From Castellaniella sp041677825 (GTDB taxonomy: Bacteria; Pseudomonadota; Gammaproteobacteria; Burkholderiales; Burkholderiaceae_B): a stretch of 64,000 bases of DNA. Shown piece by piece: positions 27,483 to 36,373 of the stretch; the stretch's first letter is position 1; the number at the start of each line of letters is the position of its first letter. The translations under genes were made by a program, and so were the position numbers. The notes under the pieces are model-generated. The model saw nothing but the letters and a program-made list of their open reading frames with translations. It made no database searches and was not told the origin of the DNA. The stretch lies in assembly GCF_041677825.1 (NCBI RefSeq), contig NZ_JBAYPG010000017.1, positions 1 through 64,000 of the forward strand, read 5' to 3'.

Positions 27483-28958
27483 TATCGTGGCCAGCCCAAG
27501 GAACAGGAAGAACCCCAGCGAGTCGGTGGCAAACGTGAGCAGCACCGATGAGCCCATGGCCGGGTCCTTGCCGAAACGGTCGCGCAGCAGGGGGATCAGT
27601 ACGCCCAGCGCTGCGCCGATCAGCATGTTGCCCACCATCGCGGCCATCATGACCCCGGCGACGGCGTAAGAATCGGAAATCACCCAGGCGAAGGTGGCCG
27701 CAACCAGGCTGCCACAACTGCCGACCAGGAATGTCACCTGCAGTTCGCGCTTGACCAGTGTCCAGATATTGGACCCGGTCACGCGCCCGGTGGCCATGGC
27801 GCGTATGATCATGGTCATGGTCTGGTTGCCGGAATTCCCGCCAATGCCGGCCACGATGGACATCAGGAACGCCAGAATGACGATGTGGCTGACCGTGTCC
27901 TCGAAGCGTGAGGCCACCAGCGAGGCAATCGAGGCGGTGCACAGATTGATCAGCAGCCAGGGGGCCCGGTTGCGCAGGGCCGACAGCACGGGTGCAAAGA
28001 TGTCTTCTTCCTGCAGGCCGGCACGCGACAGTTCTTGCTCCTGTGAGTCTTCCTGCAGCACGTCGACGACTTCGTCGATGGTCAGACGGCCGATCAGCCG
28101 ACCCTGCTCATCCACCACCGGCGCGGAAACGAGGTCATAGCGCTCGAAGGCACCGGCTGCATCGGCGTCGGAATCGAGTGGATTCAGGCTCAGGACATCC
28201 GGTTCCATGACCGAGCTGACCAGGGTGTCGGGTTCGCTGAGCAGCAGGCGCGACAGCGACAGCGTGCCGCGCAGCTGGTCGCTGCGGTCGACCACGAAGA
28301 TCTGGTCGGTGTGGTCGGGCAGTTCCTGGAGGCGGCGCAGATAGCGCAGCACGACCTCGAGCGTGACATCTTCACGGACCCGCACCATGTCGTAGTCCAT
28401 GATGGCCCCGACGGTGTCTTCGGGATAGCCCATGGCCGCGATCAGCTGCGCGCGCTCGGCTTCCGTCAGGCCCTTCTGGACTTCGGCAATGACGCCCGGC
28501 GGCAGATCGGGTGCCAGATCGGCGATTTCATCGGCGTCCATCTCGCCCGTGGCGGCGAGCAGGTCATCGTGGTCCATGGACTCGATGAGCGATTCGCGAA
28601 CCCAGTCTTCGACCTCGAGGAGCACATCGGCGTCGTGCTCTTGATGGACCAGCTGCCAGACCGCCTGTCGCTGCTGCACGGGCAGCGATTCGAGGATGAA
28701 GGCAATGTCGGCAGGATGCAGGGCATTGATGATCTGGCCGATCTCGTCTTCGTGCTGGCGCTGCAGCATGCCTTCGAGCAGGTTGGAGCCATCTTCATCT
28801 TCGGTGTCGTGCTGCCGCTGCGCCAGTGCGTCGACGACTTCCTGGCGCTTCAGGATGGCCTGCAGTTCCTGCAGGGCCAGCTGGGCGTCTTCAGGGTCGA
28901 GGCGGCGTGGGATGACGACCGGGACAGGGGTGTCCGGGATGATGGGCTGATCGGCCAT
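27471..28958 (-). CDS. mgtE: magnesium transporter MgtE
   Basis: An inner-membrane magnesium channel gated by cytoplasmic magnesium. The 495-residue protein has the soluble N domain (about residues 40-165, helical repeats with ALHPADIAFILESLP). Two CBS domains follow (about 170-295, with AIMDYDMVRV and VVDEQGRLIGRLTIDEVVDVL). Five membrane helices (about 325-495) contain the pore motif GIGGNSGNQTMTMIIRAMATG. The order and length are typical. It is convergent with secA and lies only 5 bp downstream of the thioesterase gene on the same strand, so the two are probably cotranscribed. Confidence 0.96.
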   Translation of the reverse strand: MADQPIIPDTPVPVVIPRRLDPEDAQLALQELQAILKRQEVVDALAQRQHDTEDEDGSNLLEGMLQRQHEDEIGQIINALHPADIAFILESLPVQQRQAVWQLVHQEHDADVLLEVEDWVRESLIESMDHDDLLAATGEMDADEIADLAPDLPPGVIAEVQKGLTEAERAQLIAAMGYPEDTVGAIMDYDMVRVREDVTLEVVLRYLRRLQELPDHTDQIFVVDRSDQLRGTLSLSRLLLSEPDTLVSSVMEPDVLSLNPLDSDADAAGAFERYDLVSAPVVDEQGRLIGRLTIDEVVDVLQEDSQEQELSRAGLQEEDIFAPVLSALRNRAPWLLINLCTASIASLVASRFEDTVSHIVILAFLMSIVAGIGGNSGNQTMTMIIRAMATGRVTGSNIWTLVKRELQVTFLVGSCGSLVAATFAWVISDSYAVAGVMMAAMVGNMLIGAALGVLIPLLRDRFGKDPAMGSSVLLTFATDSLGFFLFLGLATIFLL

Positions 28959-28963
28959 GGGGC

Positions 28964-29365
28964 TCAGGCTCCGGGCATGTCCGGCAGGGGACGGCTGCGA
29001 CGCTCGTCATCGGTGGCCACGTAGATCAGCGTGGCTTCGGTCACCTTGACCACTTCGGTTTCCATGCGCTGGCGTTCGGCATAGACCTCGACCTGCACGG
29101 TGATCGAGGTGCGTCCGGTGTGGGTGATGACCGCATAGAAACTGAGCAGGTCGCCCACGAAGACAGGCTGCTGGAATGAAAAGGCATTCACGGCCACGGT
29201 GGCTATCCGGCCAGCGGCGCGCCGGGTGGCTGGAATCGATCCGGCAATGTCGGCCTGTGACATGATCCAGCCACCGAACACATCGCCATGGATGTTGGCA
29301 TCGGCCGGCATGGGCATTACACGCAGGACAGCTGGATAGTCGGGTAGTGAGACAGGATTGGACAT
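28964..29365 (-). CDS. YciA-type acyl-CoA thioesterase
   Basis: A single hot-dog domain of 133 residues. The family signature HGDVFGGWIMSQADIAG (about residues 26-42) contains the catalytic aspartate. The strand blocks VAVNAFSFQQPVFVGDLLSFYAV and TEATLIYVATDDERRSRPL also match. Such enzymes hydrolyse short- to medium-chain acyl-CoA thioesters in the cytoplasm and are usually hexameric. I chose ATG 29365, with ggaa about 8 nt upstream; an in-frame ATG at 29389 would add eight residues outside the family. It sits 5 bp upstream of mgtE with no obvious functional link. Confidence 0.9.
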   Translation of the reverse strand: MSNPVSLPDYPAVLRVMPMPADANIHGDVFGGWIMSQADIAGSIPATRRAAGRIATVAVNAFSFQQPVFVGDLLSFYAVITHTGRTSITVQVEVYAERQRMETEVVKVTEATLIYVATDDERRSRPLPDMPGA

Positions 29366-29493
29366 GACAGGTTCCAGGTTGCATGACATTCGGCCAGGCA
29401 GGTCTCGCTGGCGGTGGAGCCCTGCATTTTACCTGTCCGTGCCGATGGCTATCGGCAGAAACACGGATATCTTCGGGCTGAATGTGGCCGCAC

Positions 29494-29521
29494 AATAAAA
29501 CAGGCCCCCGAGTGTGAGGGC
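29494..29521 (-). terminator. probable intrinsic terminator of tRNA-Lys
   Basis: On the minus strand a GC stem (gccc ... gggc, loop about 10 nt) is followed by cctgttttatt, a short T-rich run, about 30 nt after the tRNA 3' end. The stem is short, so this is moderate support. Confidence 0.5.
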
Positions 29522-29550
29522 TGGTGTCTGGCATGCAGAAAGCAGGCGGT

Positions 29551-29626
29551 TGGTGGGTCGTGCGCGATTCGAACGCGCGACCAACGGATTAAAAGTCCGG
29601 TGCTCTACCGGCTGAGCTAACGACCC
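29551..29626 (-). tRNA. tRNA-Lys (anticodon TTT)
   Basis: The minus strand folds into a full cloverleaf. The acceptor stem is GGGTCGT/ACGACCC with discriminator A and an encoded CCA (29551-29553). The D arm is GCTCAGCCGGTAGAGC. The anticodon stem CGGAC/GTCCG-type encloses CTTTTAA, giving anticodon TTT. The T arm contains GTTCGAATC. The 76-nt length is standard. A well-spaced promoter lies just upstream. Confidence 0.97.
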
Positions 29627-29640
29627 AACGCAAGCCGTGC

Positions 29641-29669
29641 ATAATGACATTGTTTCGGTTCGTAGTCAA
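29641..29669 (-). promoter_or_regulatory. promoter of tRNA-Lys
   Basis: On the minus strand TTGACT (29664-29669) and CATTAT (29641-29646) are exactly 17 bp apart, placing the start of transcription about 8 bp before the mature tRNA 5' end. Confidence 0.7.
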
Positions 29670-29698
29670 TATTCAACATCATTCGGTTGGGGCGTTTC

Positions 29699-30520
29699 AT
29701 GTCGGTACATCACGGTCGTTCATCCTTGCGTCTGCATATTCTGTCCGATCTGCACCTGAGCATGCAGAACCTTGCCCTGCCCGACGTGGCTGCAGACGTC
29801 ACCATACTGGCGGGCGACGTGGCCCGGCCCGAGGCGGCCATGCAGTGGGCCAGCCAGATTCCGCGCCCGGTCCTGTATGTGCCCGGCAACCATGAATTCT
29901 ACGGTGGCAGTATTCCGGGTGTACGGGCAGACCTGTCGCGCGCGGCCCAGGCGCATGGCATCCGCCTGCTCGATCAGCAGGCCGTCGTCTTTGAAGGTGT
30001 GCGCTTCCTGGGTGCCACCCTCTGGACCGACTTCCGGCTGTATGGTGTCGAGCTCCAGGATTCGGCCATGCAGAAGGCTGCCGAACTCATGCGTGATTTC
30101 AAGGTCATTCGCAATGCCGATGGCAGCATGTTCAGCCCTCGCGATGCGGCAGCCCTGTTTGCCGAGCAGCATGCGTGGCTCGACGCCCAGCTGGATCTCC
30201 CGCATGACGGGCCTACGGTGGTCATCACCCACCACGCGCCCAGCATGCGCAGTGTGCACCCGCGGTTTGCCGAGTCGCTGCTCAGCGCCGGCTTCGTGTC
30301 CGATTGCTCCGGCCTGCTGGGGCGCGCCGATCTCTGGGTGCACGGCCATACCCACGACAGCTTCGATTACCATGCGTTCGGCACCCGTGTGCTGTGCAAT
30401 CCGCGTGGATACTGCATCAAGGGGGTGGATGAAAACACCCACTTCGATGCTGGCCTGTGCCTCGAACTGCCGCTTGCGGGGCTGCTCGACCAGCCGGGTT
30501 CCGAGGTCGCCCGACGCTGA
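29699..30520 (+). CDS. calcineurin-like metallophosphoesterase
   Basis: A 273-residue cytoplasmic protein with the complete two-metal motif set of the family, in order: SDLHL (about residue 19), AGDVARP, GNHEFYGG, THHAPSMRSVHP and HGHTHDSFDY. The substrate cannot be told from sequence; relatives cleave phosphodiesters or phosphomonoesters. There is no signal peptide or membrane segment. ATG 29699 is preferred because gggg (29689-29692) lies 6 nt upstream; an in-frame TTG at 29687 has no suitable site. The gene converges with the GH31-like gene, leaving 40 bp that contain short repeats of ctggctcag and agcgggccctgg. Confidence 0.92.
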   Translation: MSVHHGRSSLRLHILSDLHLSMQNLALPDVAADVTILAGDVARPEAAMQWASQIPRPVLYVPGNHEFYGGSIPGVRADLSRAAQAHGIRLLDQQAVVFEGVRFLGATLWTDFRLYGVELQDSAMQKAAELMRDFKVIRNADGSMFSPRDAAALFAEQHAWLDAQLDLPHDGPTVVITHHAPSMRSVHPRFAESLLSAGFVSDCSGLLGRADLWVHGHTHDSFDYHAFGTRVLCNPRGYCIKGVDENTHFDAGLCLELPLAGLLDQPGSEVARR

Positions 30521-30560
30521 GCCCGGGCGGGCAGCGGGCCCTGGCTCAGCAGGTTCTGGC

Positions 30561-32768
30561 TCAGCGGGCCCTGGAGATCCGGACCTCGGCGCCGCGGCGC
30601 TTCACCTCGAGCCCCTCCGAGGGCAGGATGCGCAGGCCTTCCAGCCCCTTGATATAGCTCGAGCCCTGCATCTGCATGACGCGGATCTTGTTGCGCATGA
30701 CCACGGGATTGTGTTCGGGCATCCCGAACATCCAGACCTCTTCGAGGATACGCGCCGAGTTGATCTCTCCGGTGTGCTGGAGGGTCGGGCCCAGGCAGAG
30801 CATGTGGCCTTCACGGCCGAAGACGGGCAGGCTGTCGGGGCCGCAGTCCAGGCTCCAGCGTGTGCCGCCCTCATAGCGCCAGCCGGTGGACAGATCCCAC
30901 CAGGCATCCCCCTTGGGCAGGTAGATTTCGGCCCGGGTGCCCGGCTGCATGACCGGGGCGACCAGCAACGCGGGGCCGAGCAGGTATTGCGTATCGTGGA
31001 CATGCGCTTCGGGGTCGTGCGGGTAGGACTGCACCATCGAGCGCTGTACGGGCAAGCCAGTGCGCACGGCATCATCCACGATACCGGCCACGTAGGGCAG
31101 CAGGCGGTAGCGCCACTGCAGCCAGTGCCGGACCAGCGCCCGGGTGTCGTCGTCGAACGCATCCGGCATCAGATCCGGATGGCCCTGGAAGCTGAAATTG
31201 GCCGAAAACACGCACATGGCCAGCCAGCGCAGATACAGTTCGGCCGACATGCCGGCGGTCGGGCCAGTGGCGTTGCCCAGCCTATGGGTCTGCACGGCGA
31301 CGCCACTGTTGCCGGTGGCCAGGGCGGCGCGCAGGCTGTCGGCATAGCCTTGCCACGAGTTTTCGACCTGGGGGCCCAGTTGCCAGGCAAAGCGCTGCAC
31401 GCCGGGGAAGAGATCGCGGCTGAGGATGATGCCTTCCTGGGGCGTTCGGGTGCCCGGCACGGCATCGAACAGTGTGCGTCGTGCCAGCTGCGGATAGACC
31501 GTGCGCAAGAGGGCACCGGATTCACGGCTGCGGGCCTCGACGCTGTCTGGGAAGTCGAAACGGGCCTCGCAGGCCGGGGCTCGCAGGCCATCCTGTTCGG
31601 CCTGTTGATGGCGTTCGATCCACAGGCGGGCCACATCCTTGTGGGTCAGGTCGAGCACCCCGAAAGGGCGGCCCCCCGAGGCATCGGTACCCGGGCAGAT
31701 CCAGGCATTGCCCTGATCGTCGGGCAGCAGCCAGCCATGGTCTTCGAACTCGTCGAAGAGCGCGGTGCCTTGAAGAACCCCCGGAAAGCATGTCCCTGCG
31801 AGATGCAGATCGAGCGCATCGGCCGCCTCGACCAGAGCACGCCAGTCGGGGATGCGGGCAGACCATTCGAATACCGGCTTGTCGGCCTGAAAACCCACGA
31901 TGGCTGGATCCGCCAGCAAGAGTGCGTCGAGCGCCAGGCCCTGGGCGCGCAGTGAACGGACCTGTTCCAGGCTGTGCTGCACCGACTGACCGGATGCCTG
32001 ATCGAGCCAGACACCCATGGGCCAGAGGCTGGGCTGCCCTGCGCGGCCAGTGAGGGCGGTATATTGGTTGAGGATTTCGGCGGGTTCGCCCACGTACAGA
32101 AAGAGGTCCAGGCCGGTGTCCGAGGTGCATACCCTGTATTGGCCCGCAGCCCGGAGGTCGTGTTCGACGCCCTGCAGTGTGCTGCAGTGCATGCCCCAGC
32201 CCCTGGGGCTCCAGGCCAGTGGCAGGGCGCGGTCTTGTGCCCGATCGGAATGCAGGTGCGCGCCGCAGCGGTTCAGTGCATGTGTGGTTTCGCCCAGGCC
32301 GCACAGAGGCTCGCCTTCTTGCAGGGCCCATTCAAGTGTCCATTGTGATCGATCCTGGCCCGCAGTGGCGCCCTGTACACCCAGGCGGACCTGGGCGACG
32401 GGTTCGCCCGCAACGAGCAGGCGCAGGGCTATGGGCGCGCTGCTGATTTCGAGGCAGGCAGCGCCCTGGGTGAGATGCCACAGGCCGGGGCGCTGTTCCT
32501 GTGCCTGCATTTCACCGACCGCCTCGTGGCGAACCAGCAGCATGTCGGACTGACGCTGTGCAGTGGCGCCTGGCTTGGCTGGATCCAGCCAGTGCCGTGG
32601 GCCGCAGCGCAGCCGGAATACCCCGGGTGCATGCGCCTGGATGCGCAGGCACCAGGTATCGGCCCGCAGGGCCCATTCGATGCAGGATGACGTCAGCAGG
32701 ACCGGCGCGACATCAAAAGGCGCTTCGGTCTCAAAGATCAGGTCCGCCAGATCAGTGGTGGGAGACAC
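30561..32768 (-). CDS. GH31-family glycoside hydrolase-like protein with degenerate active site
   Basis: A 735-residue protein with the overall plan of GH31 alpha-glucosidases/alpha-xylosidases: an N-terminal beta domain with EPLCGLGE, a barrel starting at PSLWPMGVWLDQ, and a C-terminal beta domain with YLLGPALLVAPVM and EIYLPKG. The catalytic signatures are altered. The nucleophile region reads ARFDFPDSVE instead of KTDFGE. The acid/base region reads WQLGPQVENSW where active members have WGGD. The substrate-binding FWSHDIGGF region reads VQTHRLGNA. It may be inactive or use an unusual substrate. GTG 32768 is chosen because AAGGAG (32774-32779 on this strand) lies 5 nt upstream. It follows mnmC by 69 bp on the same strand. 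Confidence 0.82.
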   Translation of the reverse strand: MSPTTDLADLIFETEAPFDVAPVLLTSSCIEWALRADTWCLRIQAHAPGVFRLRCGPRHWLDPAKPGATAQRQSDMLLVRHEAVGEMQAQEQRPGLWHLTQGAACLEISSAPIALRLLVAGEPVAQVRLGVQGATAGQDRSQWTLEWALQEGEPLCGLGETTHALNRCGAHLHSDRAQDRALPLAWSPRGWGMHCSTLQGVEHDLRAAGQYRVCTSDTGLDLFLYVGEPAEILNQYTALTGRAGQPSLWPMGVWLDQASGQSVQHSLEQVRSLRAQGLALDALLLADPAIVGFQADKPVFEWSARIPDWRALVEAADALDLHLAGTCFPGVLQGTALFDEFEDHGWLLPDDQGNAWICPGTDASGGRPFGVLDLTHKDVARLWIERHQQAEQDGLRAPACEARFDFPDSVEARSRESGALLRTVYPQLARRTLFDAVPGTRTPQEGIILSRDLFPGVQRFAWQLGPQVENSWQGYADSLRAALATGNSGVAVQTHRLGNATGPTAGMSAELYLRWLAMCVFSANFSFQGHPDLMPDAFDDDTRALVRHWLQWRYRLLPYVAGIVDDAVRTGLPVQRSMVQSYPHDPEAHVHDTQYLLGPALLVAPVMQPGTRAEIYLPKGDAWWDLSTGWRYEGGTRWSLDCGPDSLPVFGREGHMLCLGPTLQHTGEINSARILEEVWMFGMPEHNPVVMRNKIRVMQMQGSSYIKGLEGLRILPSEGLEVKRRGAEVRISRAR

Positions 32769-32837
32769 TATGGCTCCTTGGCACAAGGTCGAGTGAAAAC
32801 CGTTATTCTGACGGATTTGTGCCATAAAATAAAATCG

Positions 32838-34694
32838 TCAGCGTACACGGACGCGTTGCAGCAGTTCGCGCTCGATGGGTTCGGGTGCCCCTTCGAGCCT
32901 GGCTGCCATCCAGTTGCCCGCGAGCGCCGCCCAGCTCAGGGCGCGCGAACCATAGCCGCAGGCCAGCCATAACCCCGGCAGGCCGGGTGTTGCGCCGATC
33001 ACGGGCAGGTGATCCCGGGTGGCGGCGCGCCACCCCGCCCAGGCTTGCGGCGCTGGGTGGCTCAACCAGGGAAGGGCACCAGGCGCCAGCCATTGCGCCA
33101 ACTGGCCGCGGATGTCGTCGTGGCCCGCCTGGTCGGCCTGTGCCCGCGCCGCATGCGGCCGGTAGGTGCTGCCCGCCACAGCCCAGCCACCCAGCGGCGG
33201 CAGGACATAACCCTGACCCGCCACGATGCAGTTCGGCAGGTTCGAGGCCCCTGCGGGATACAGGCTGATTTGCCCCGCCAGTGGTTTCAGGTTCTGCAGC
33301 ACGGGCCAGGATGCCATGGTGGTGCTGCCCGCCAGCATGCGCGGCGCGTCGATGGCATTGGCCAGCACGACCTGATCGGCCTGATCCAGAACCTGGCCCG
33401 CACGGCCCAGCAGCGACCAGCCGCCGGCCGAGGCCATGGCCAGACGGGCTATCCATGCCTCATGATACTCGATTGCGTGCTGCTGAAGCAGGGCGTGGAT
33501 CAATGCTGGCGGATCCACACGCAGCGCCTGCGGGAACCAGAGGCCACCCAGGGGCAGCGCAATGCCGGCCTGCAGGCTGGCGGCAGGGGGTGTCAGCCAG
33601 CGTACCCAGGACGCCGGAAATTGCAGCCGGGCCAGAGCGGCTTGCTGGCGCCGCGCCTGTGCGGGAGAGCCCGCACAGACCAGGGCACCGCAGGCGAGTG
33701 GCCGGGCCGGTGGCGCAAGGTGCATCCAGTGGCGGTGCGCATGGGCGAGACCGTTGCGGCTCAGACGCGAGCGCGTGTCATCGTCCGGACTGAGTGCAGG
33801 GATGAGGGCGGCCCCAGATGGCGGGCCTGGATCCCGGATTGCGCGGCGTGCACCGGCGTCCCATACGCGCACGTCGTGACCCTGCCGGGCAAGCGCGTGT
33901 GCGATCGCCGACCCCGCCAGGCCGGCACCCACCACGGCGATCGACTGTGGCCCGGTCGGGTCTGCGCTACGCCCGAGCCCCGGGCGCAGGCGGGCAACGG
34001 TCATTTCGCGCTTGCCTGCAAACCCCGCTTGCCGGCTGACCAGGAATCCCGCATCCTGCAGGTCGCGCCGAACCTGTCCGGCTGCGCACCAGGTGGCCAC
34101 CGTGGCCTCCTCGGCGGCCAGTCGGCGCAGTTGGGCGAAGAGTTCGGGACGCCACATCTCGGGGTTGGTGCGGGGTGCGAAGCCATCGAGAAAGAAGGCA
34201 TCCACACTGGCCTGCGCCTGGCGGGCCATGACGCGTATCGACCCGAACAGCAGCGTCAGGGTCACGCGGCCCTGTGCGAATTCGAGCTGGTGGATGCCCG
34301 GCAGCAATGGGGGCCAGGCCGCGGCCAGCGCCTGCACCTGATCGTGCATGCCGGCCGGCAGGCCGCGCCAGGCCCGGCGAAGATCTTCGATGTGGAATGG
34401 ATGCGCCTCGAAAGCGAGGTAGTGCAGTCGCTCGCAGCGCTCGGGGTCATTGTGCCAGGCCTGCCAGCTGGCCAGGAAATTGTGCCCCAGGCCAAAGCCA
34501 GTTTCGCCGATCGTGAACCGCTTGCGCCCGCGCCAGCGTCCGGGCAGGTGATTGCCCTGCAGGAACACATGCTGCGCCTGTGGCAGGGCCCCTGCGACAC
34601 CATGATAGATATCACCGTATTGCGGATGGTATGGAATGCCGCGCGCATCTGCCTGCCAGCGCGCTGGCGTCAGAACTTCGCTGGGCAGGGCCAC
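32838..34694 (-). CDS. mnmC: bifunctional tRNA wobble-uridine enzyme MnmC
   Basis: MnmC completes 5-methylaminomethyl-2-thiouridine at position 34 of several tRNAs. The N-terminal domain (about residues 1-240) is the SAM-dependent methyltransferase, with ETGFGLGHNFLASW, FLDGFAPRTNPEMW and ATWCAAGQVRRDLQDAGF. The C-terminal domain (about 255-618) is the FAD oxidase that removes the carboxymethyl group, beginning IAVVGAGLAGSAIAHALARQG and containing VVAGQGYVLPPLGGWAVAGSTY-like segments. The 618-residue length suits Betaproteobacteria. The frame is open upstream, but GTG 34694 starts near the homologous region and has agga 7 nt upstream. The gene may be cotranscribed with the GH31-like gene. Confidence 0.93.
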   Translation of the reverse strand: MALPSEVLTPARWQADARGIPYHPQYGDIYHGVAGALPQAQHVFLQGNHLPGRWRGRKRFTIGETGFGLGHNFLASWQAWHNDPERCERLHYLAFEAHPFHIEDLRRAWRGLPAGMHDQVQALAAAWPPLLPGIHQLEFAQGRVTLTLLFGSIRVMARQAQASVDAFFLDGFAPRTNPEMWRPELFAQLRRLAAEEATVATWCAAGQVRRDLQDAGFLVSRQAGFAGKREMTVARLRPGLGRSADPTGPQSIAVVGAGLAGSAIAHALARQGHDVRVWDAGARRAIRDPGPPSGAALIPALSPDDDTRSRLSRNGLAHAHRHWMHLAPPARPLACGALVCAGSPAQARRQQAALARLQFPASWVRWLTPPAASLQAGIALPLGGLWFPQALRVDPPALIHALLQQHAIEYHEAWIARLAMASAGGWSLLGRAGQVLDQADQVVLANAIDAPRMLAGSTTMASWPVLQNLKPLAGQISLYPAGASNLPNCIVAGQGYVLPPLGGWAVAGSTYRPHAARAQADQAGHDDIRGQLAQWLAPGALPWLSHPAPQAWAGWRAATRDHLPVIGATPGLPGLWLACGYGSRALSWAALAGNWMAARLEGAPEPIERELLQRVRVR

Positions 34695-35043
34695 GATGGC
34701 ATCCTGATGTGCAGCGGCCCGGTCTGCACGTACAATGATCGTCCGGGGCAGGTGTCCGACAGTCGCCCCGGCTGCCGGGGCTTCGGGGTGGATCGCATGG
34801 AGTATACGGATTTCGTGGTCATGGGTGGTCTGAATGCAGTCGCCGCACACGTGCGACCTGCAGCGGCCATTTTACAGGCCTATCCTGTTACAGGCCTGTC
34901 CTGCGGGTTCACGCCTCATGGGGGCATGCCTGCCTCCCGGGGCATCGAAAGCCTGCTGTACAACACCTGCAGCCCGCCAGGGGTTTCACACGCTGCTGGC
35001 CCCTGGCGGACAGCGTTCTTTCATGATCCGATCGAGTCCTGCC
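34695..35043. other. intergenic region between mnmC and the M20 gene
   Basis: This 349-bp divergent gap holds no supported gene. It must contain the promoters of mnmC and the M20 gene. A two-copy 16-bp repeat lies at 34872-34903; nothing else stands out. Confidence 0.5.
34872..34903. repeat. two-copy 16-bp tandem repeat
   Basis: ttacaggcctatcctg is followed directly by ttacaggcctgtcctg, one mismatch in 16. The repeat lies in the mnmC/M20 divergent gap, about 140 bp before the M20 start. It may be an operator or chance duplication. Confidence 0.7.
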
Positions 35044-36255
35044 ATGAACACTCACCTGACTGACACCCTGCAGCGCTGGCTGCCCGAATTCACCGAGATT
35101 CGCAGAGACATCCATGCGCACCCGGAGACGGCGTTCCAGGAGCATCGAACCGCTGACCGGGTGGCGGCGCTGTTGGCATCCTGGGGCATCCAGGTCGTTC
35201 GTGGCCTGGGGGGCACGGGTCTGGTCGGCACGATTTCCGGGTCAGCGCCGGGGCCGGCCATTGGCTTGCGGGCCGACATGGATGCCCTGCCCATGACCGA
35301 GGCCAACACGTTCGCGCACGCCAGCCGCCACCCCGGGGCCATGCATGCCTGCGGCCACGACGGCCATATGGCCATGCTGCTGGCGGCTGCGCGCCATCTG
35401 GCCGAAGCCCGTGATTTCGAGGGCACCGTCCACGTGATCTTCCAGCCGGCTGAAGAAGGGGGCGGGGGGGCCAGGAAGATGATCGATGACGGCCTGTTCG
35501 AGCGCTTTCCAATGGACGCGGTCTTTGGCATGCACAATTGGCCGGGCCTGCCCGTGGGTCATTTCGGCCTGACCGAAGGGGCCATCATGGCCTCGAGCAA
35601 CAGCTTCGGGATCACCGTGCAGGGGCGCGGCGGGCATGGTGCCATGCCGCATCTGGGGGTGGATCCGGTGGTGGTTGCCGCCCAGCTCGTGCAGGCCTTC
35701 CAGGGCATCCTGACGCGCAATCTCGATCCACTCGAATCGGCAGTCATCAGTGTCACCCAGATCCATGCCGGATCGGCCGACAACGTGATCCCCGATACGG
35801 CAAGCATGCGTGGTACGGTGCGTACGCTGTCGACGGCGGCGCTCGATCTGATCGAATCGCGCATGCGCGACATCGCATTGCAATTGCCAGTCGCGCTGGG
35901 CTGTACGGCCGATTTCGAGTTTCGCCGCGAATATCCGGTCACCATCAATCACCGTGCCGAAACGGCGCTGTGCGCGCGGGTTCTGGATGAACTGGTGGGC
36001 GCAGACCGGCTCGATACGCAGGTGCGGCCATCGATGGGCGCCGAAGATTTCGCGTACATGCTTCAAGAGCGCCCGGGCTGCTATGTCTGGATCGGCAATG
36101 GCGAGGGCGGCCACCGGCTGCCCGGGCACGGCAGCGGGCCCTGCACACTGCACAATACCAGCTACGATTTCAATGATGCCCTCATCCCCCTGGGGGCCGC
36201 GTACTGGGTGAAACTGGCCCGGCACGCCCTGCAGGGCCGACCCTCGGCGGGCTGA
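35044..36255 (+). CDS. M20 family amidohydrolase (hippurate hydrolase-like)
   Basis: A 403-residue two-metal peptidase-fold enzyme of the M20D/amidohydrolase branch, which removes acyl groups from amino acids (hippurate, N-acyl amino acids, indole-amino-acid conjugates). The N-terminal RRDIHAHPETAFQE and LRADMDALPM are followed by the metal-binding HACGHDGHMAMLL and the catalytic FQPAEEGGGGARKMI. The dimerisation domain has GRGGHGAMPHLGVDPV. The closing metal histidine lies in GPCTLHNTSYDFND. The cytoplasmic location is inferred from the absence of a signal peptide. ATG 35044 fits the family N terminus; ATG 35023 is in frame, and neither has a strong ribosome site. Confidence 0.92.
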   Translation: MNTHLTDTLQRWLPEFTEIRRDIHAHPETAFQEHRTADRVAALLASWGIQVVRGLGGTGLVGTISGSAPGPAIGLRADMDALPMTEANTFAHASRHPGAMHACGHDGHMAMLLAAARHLAEARDFEGTVHVIFQPAEEGGGGARKMIDDGLFERFPMDAVFGMHNWPGLPVGHFGLTEGAIMASSNSFGITVQGRGGHGAMPHLGVDPVVVAAQLVQAFQGILTRNLDPLESAVISVTQIHAGSADNVIPDTASMRGTVRTLSTAALDLIESRMRDIALQLPVALGCTADFEFRREYPVTINHRAETALCARVLDELVGADRLDTQVRPSMGAEDFAYMLQERPGCYVWIGNGEGGHRLPGHGSGPCTLHNTSYDFNDALIPLGAAYWVKLARHALQGRPSAG

Positions 36256-36373
36256 TCACGCGTGGTGCGCAAGCCCCCGTTCCTGGTGGCGGTTCTGGCT
36301 GGCATGGCGGGTCGCGCCGCGTAGCCGGCGGATAGGGCCAATACCCTGGACGCTGCATCTGCCAGCCTGTGAT

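Noticed and set aside
30530..30575. Short repeats (ctggctcag, agcgggccctgg) between the metallophosphoesterase and GH31-like genes as a mobile-element trace
   Set aside because: Only two short copies of each, with no terminal inverted repeats or target duplication.
29772..31955. A 727-codon plus-strand frame across the metallophosphoesterase and GH31-like genes
   Set aside because: It overlaps two well-supported genes in other frames, spans their convergent boundary and has low-complexity, Arg/Ala/Ser-rich composition typical of a GC-rich shadow.
33009..35063. A 684-codon frame antisense to mnmC
   Set aside because: mnmC on the other strand has complete domain motifs; the antisense product shows no homology-like features.
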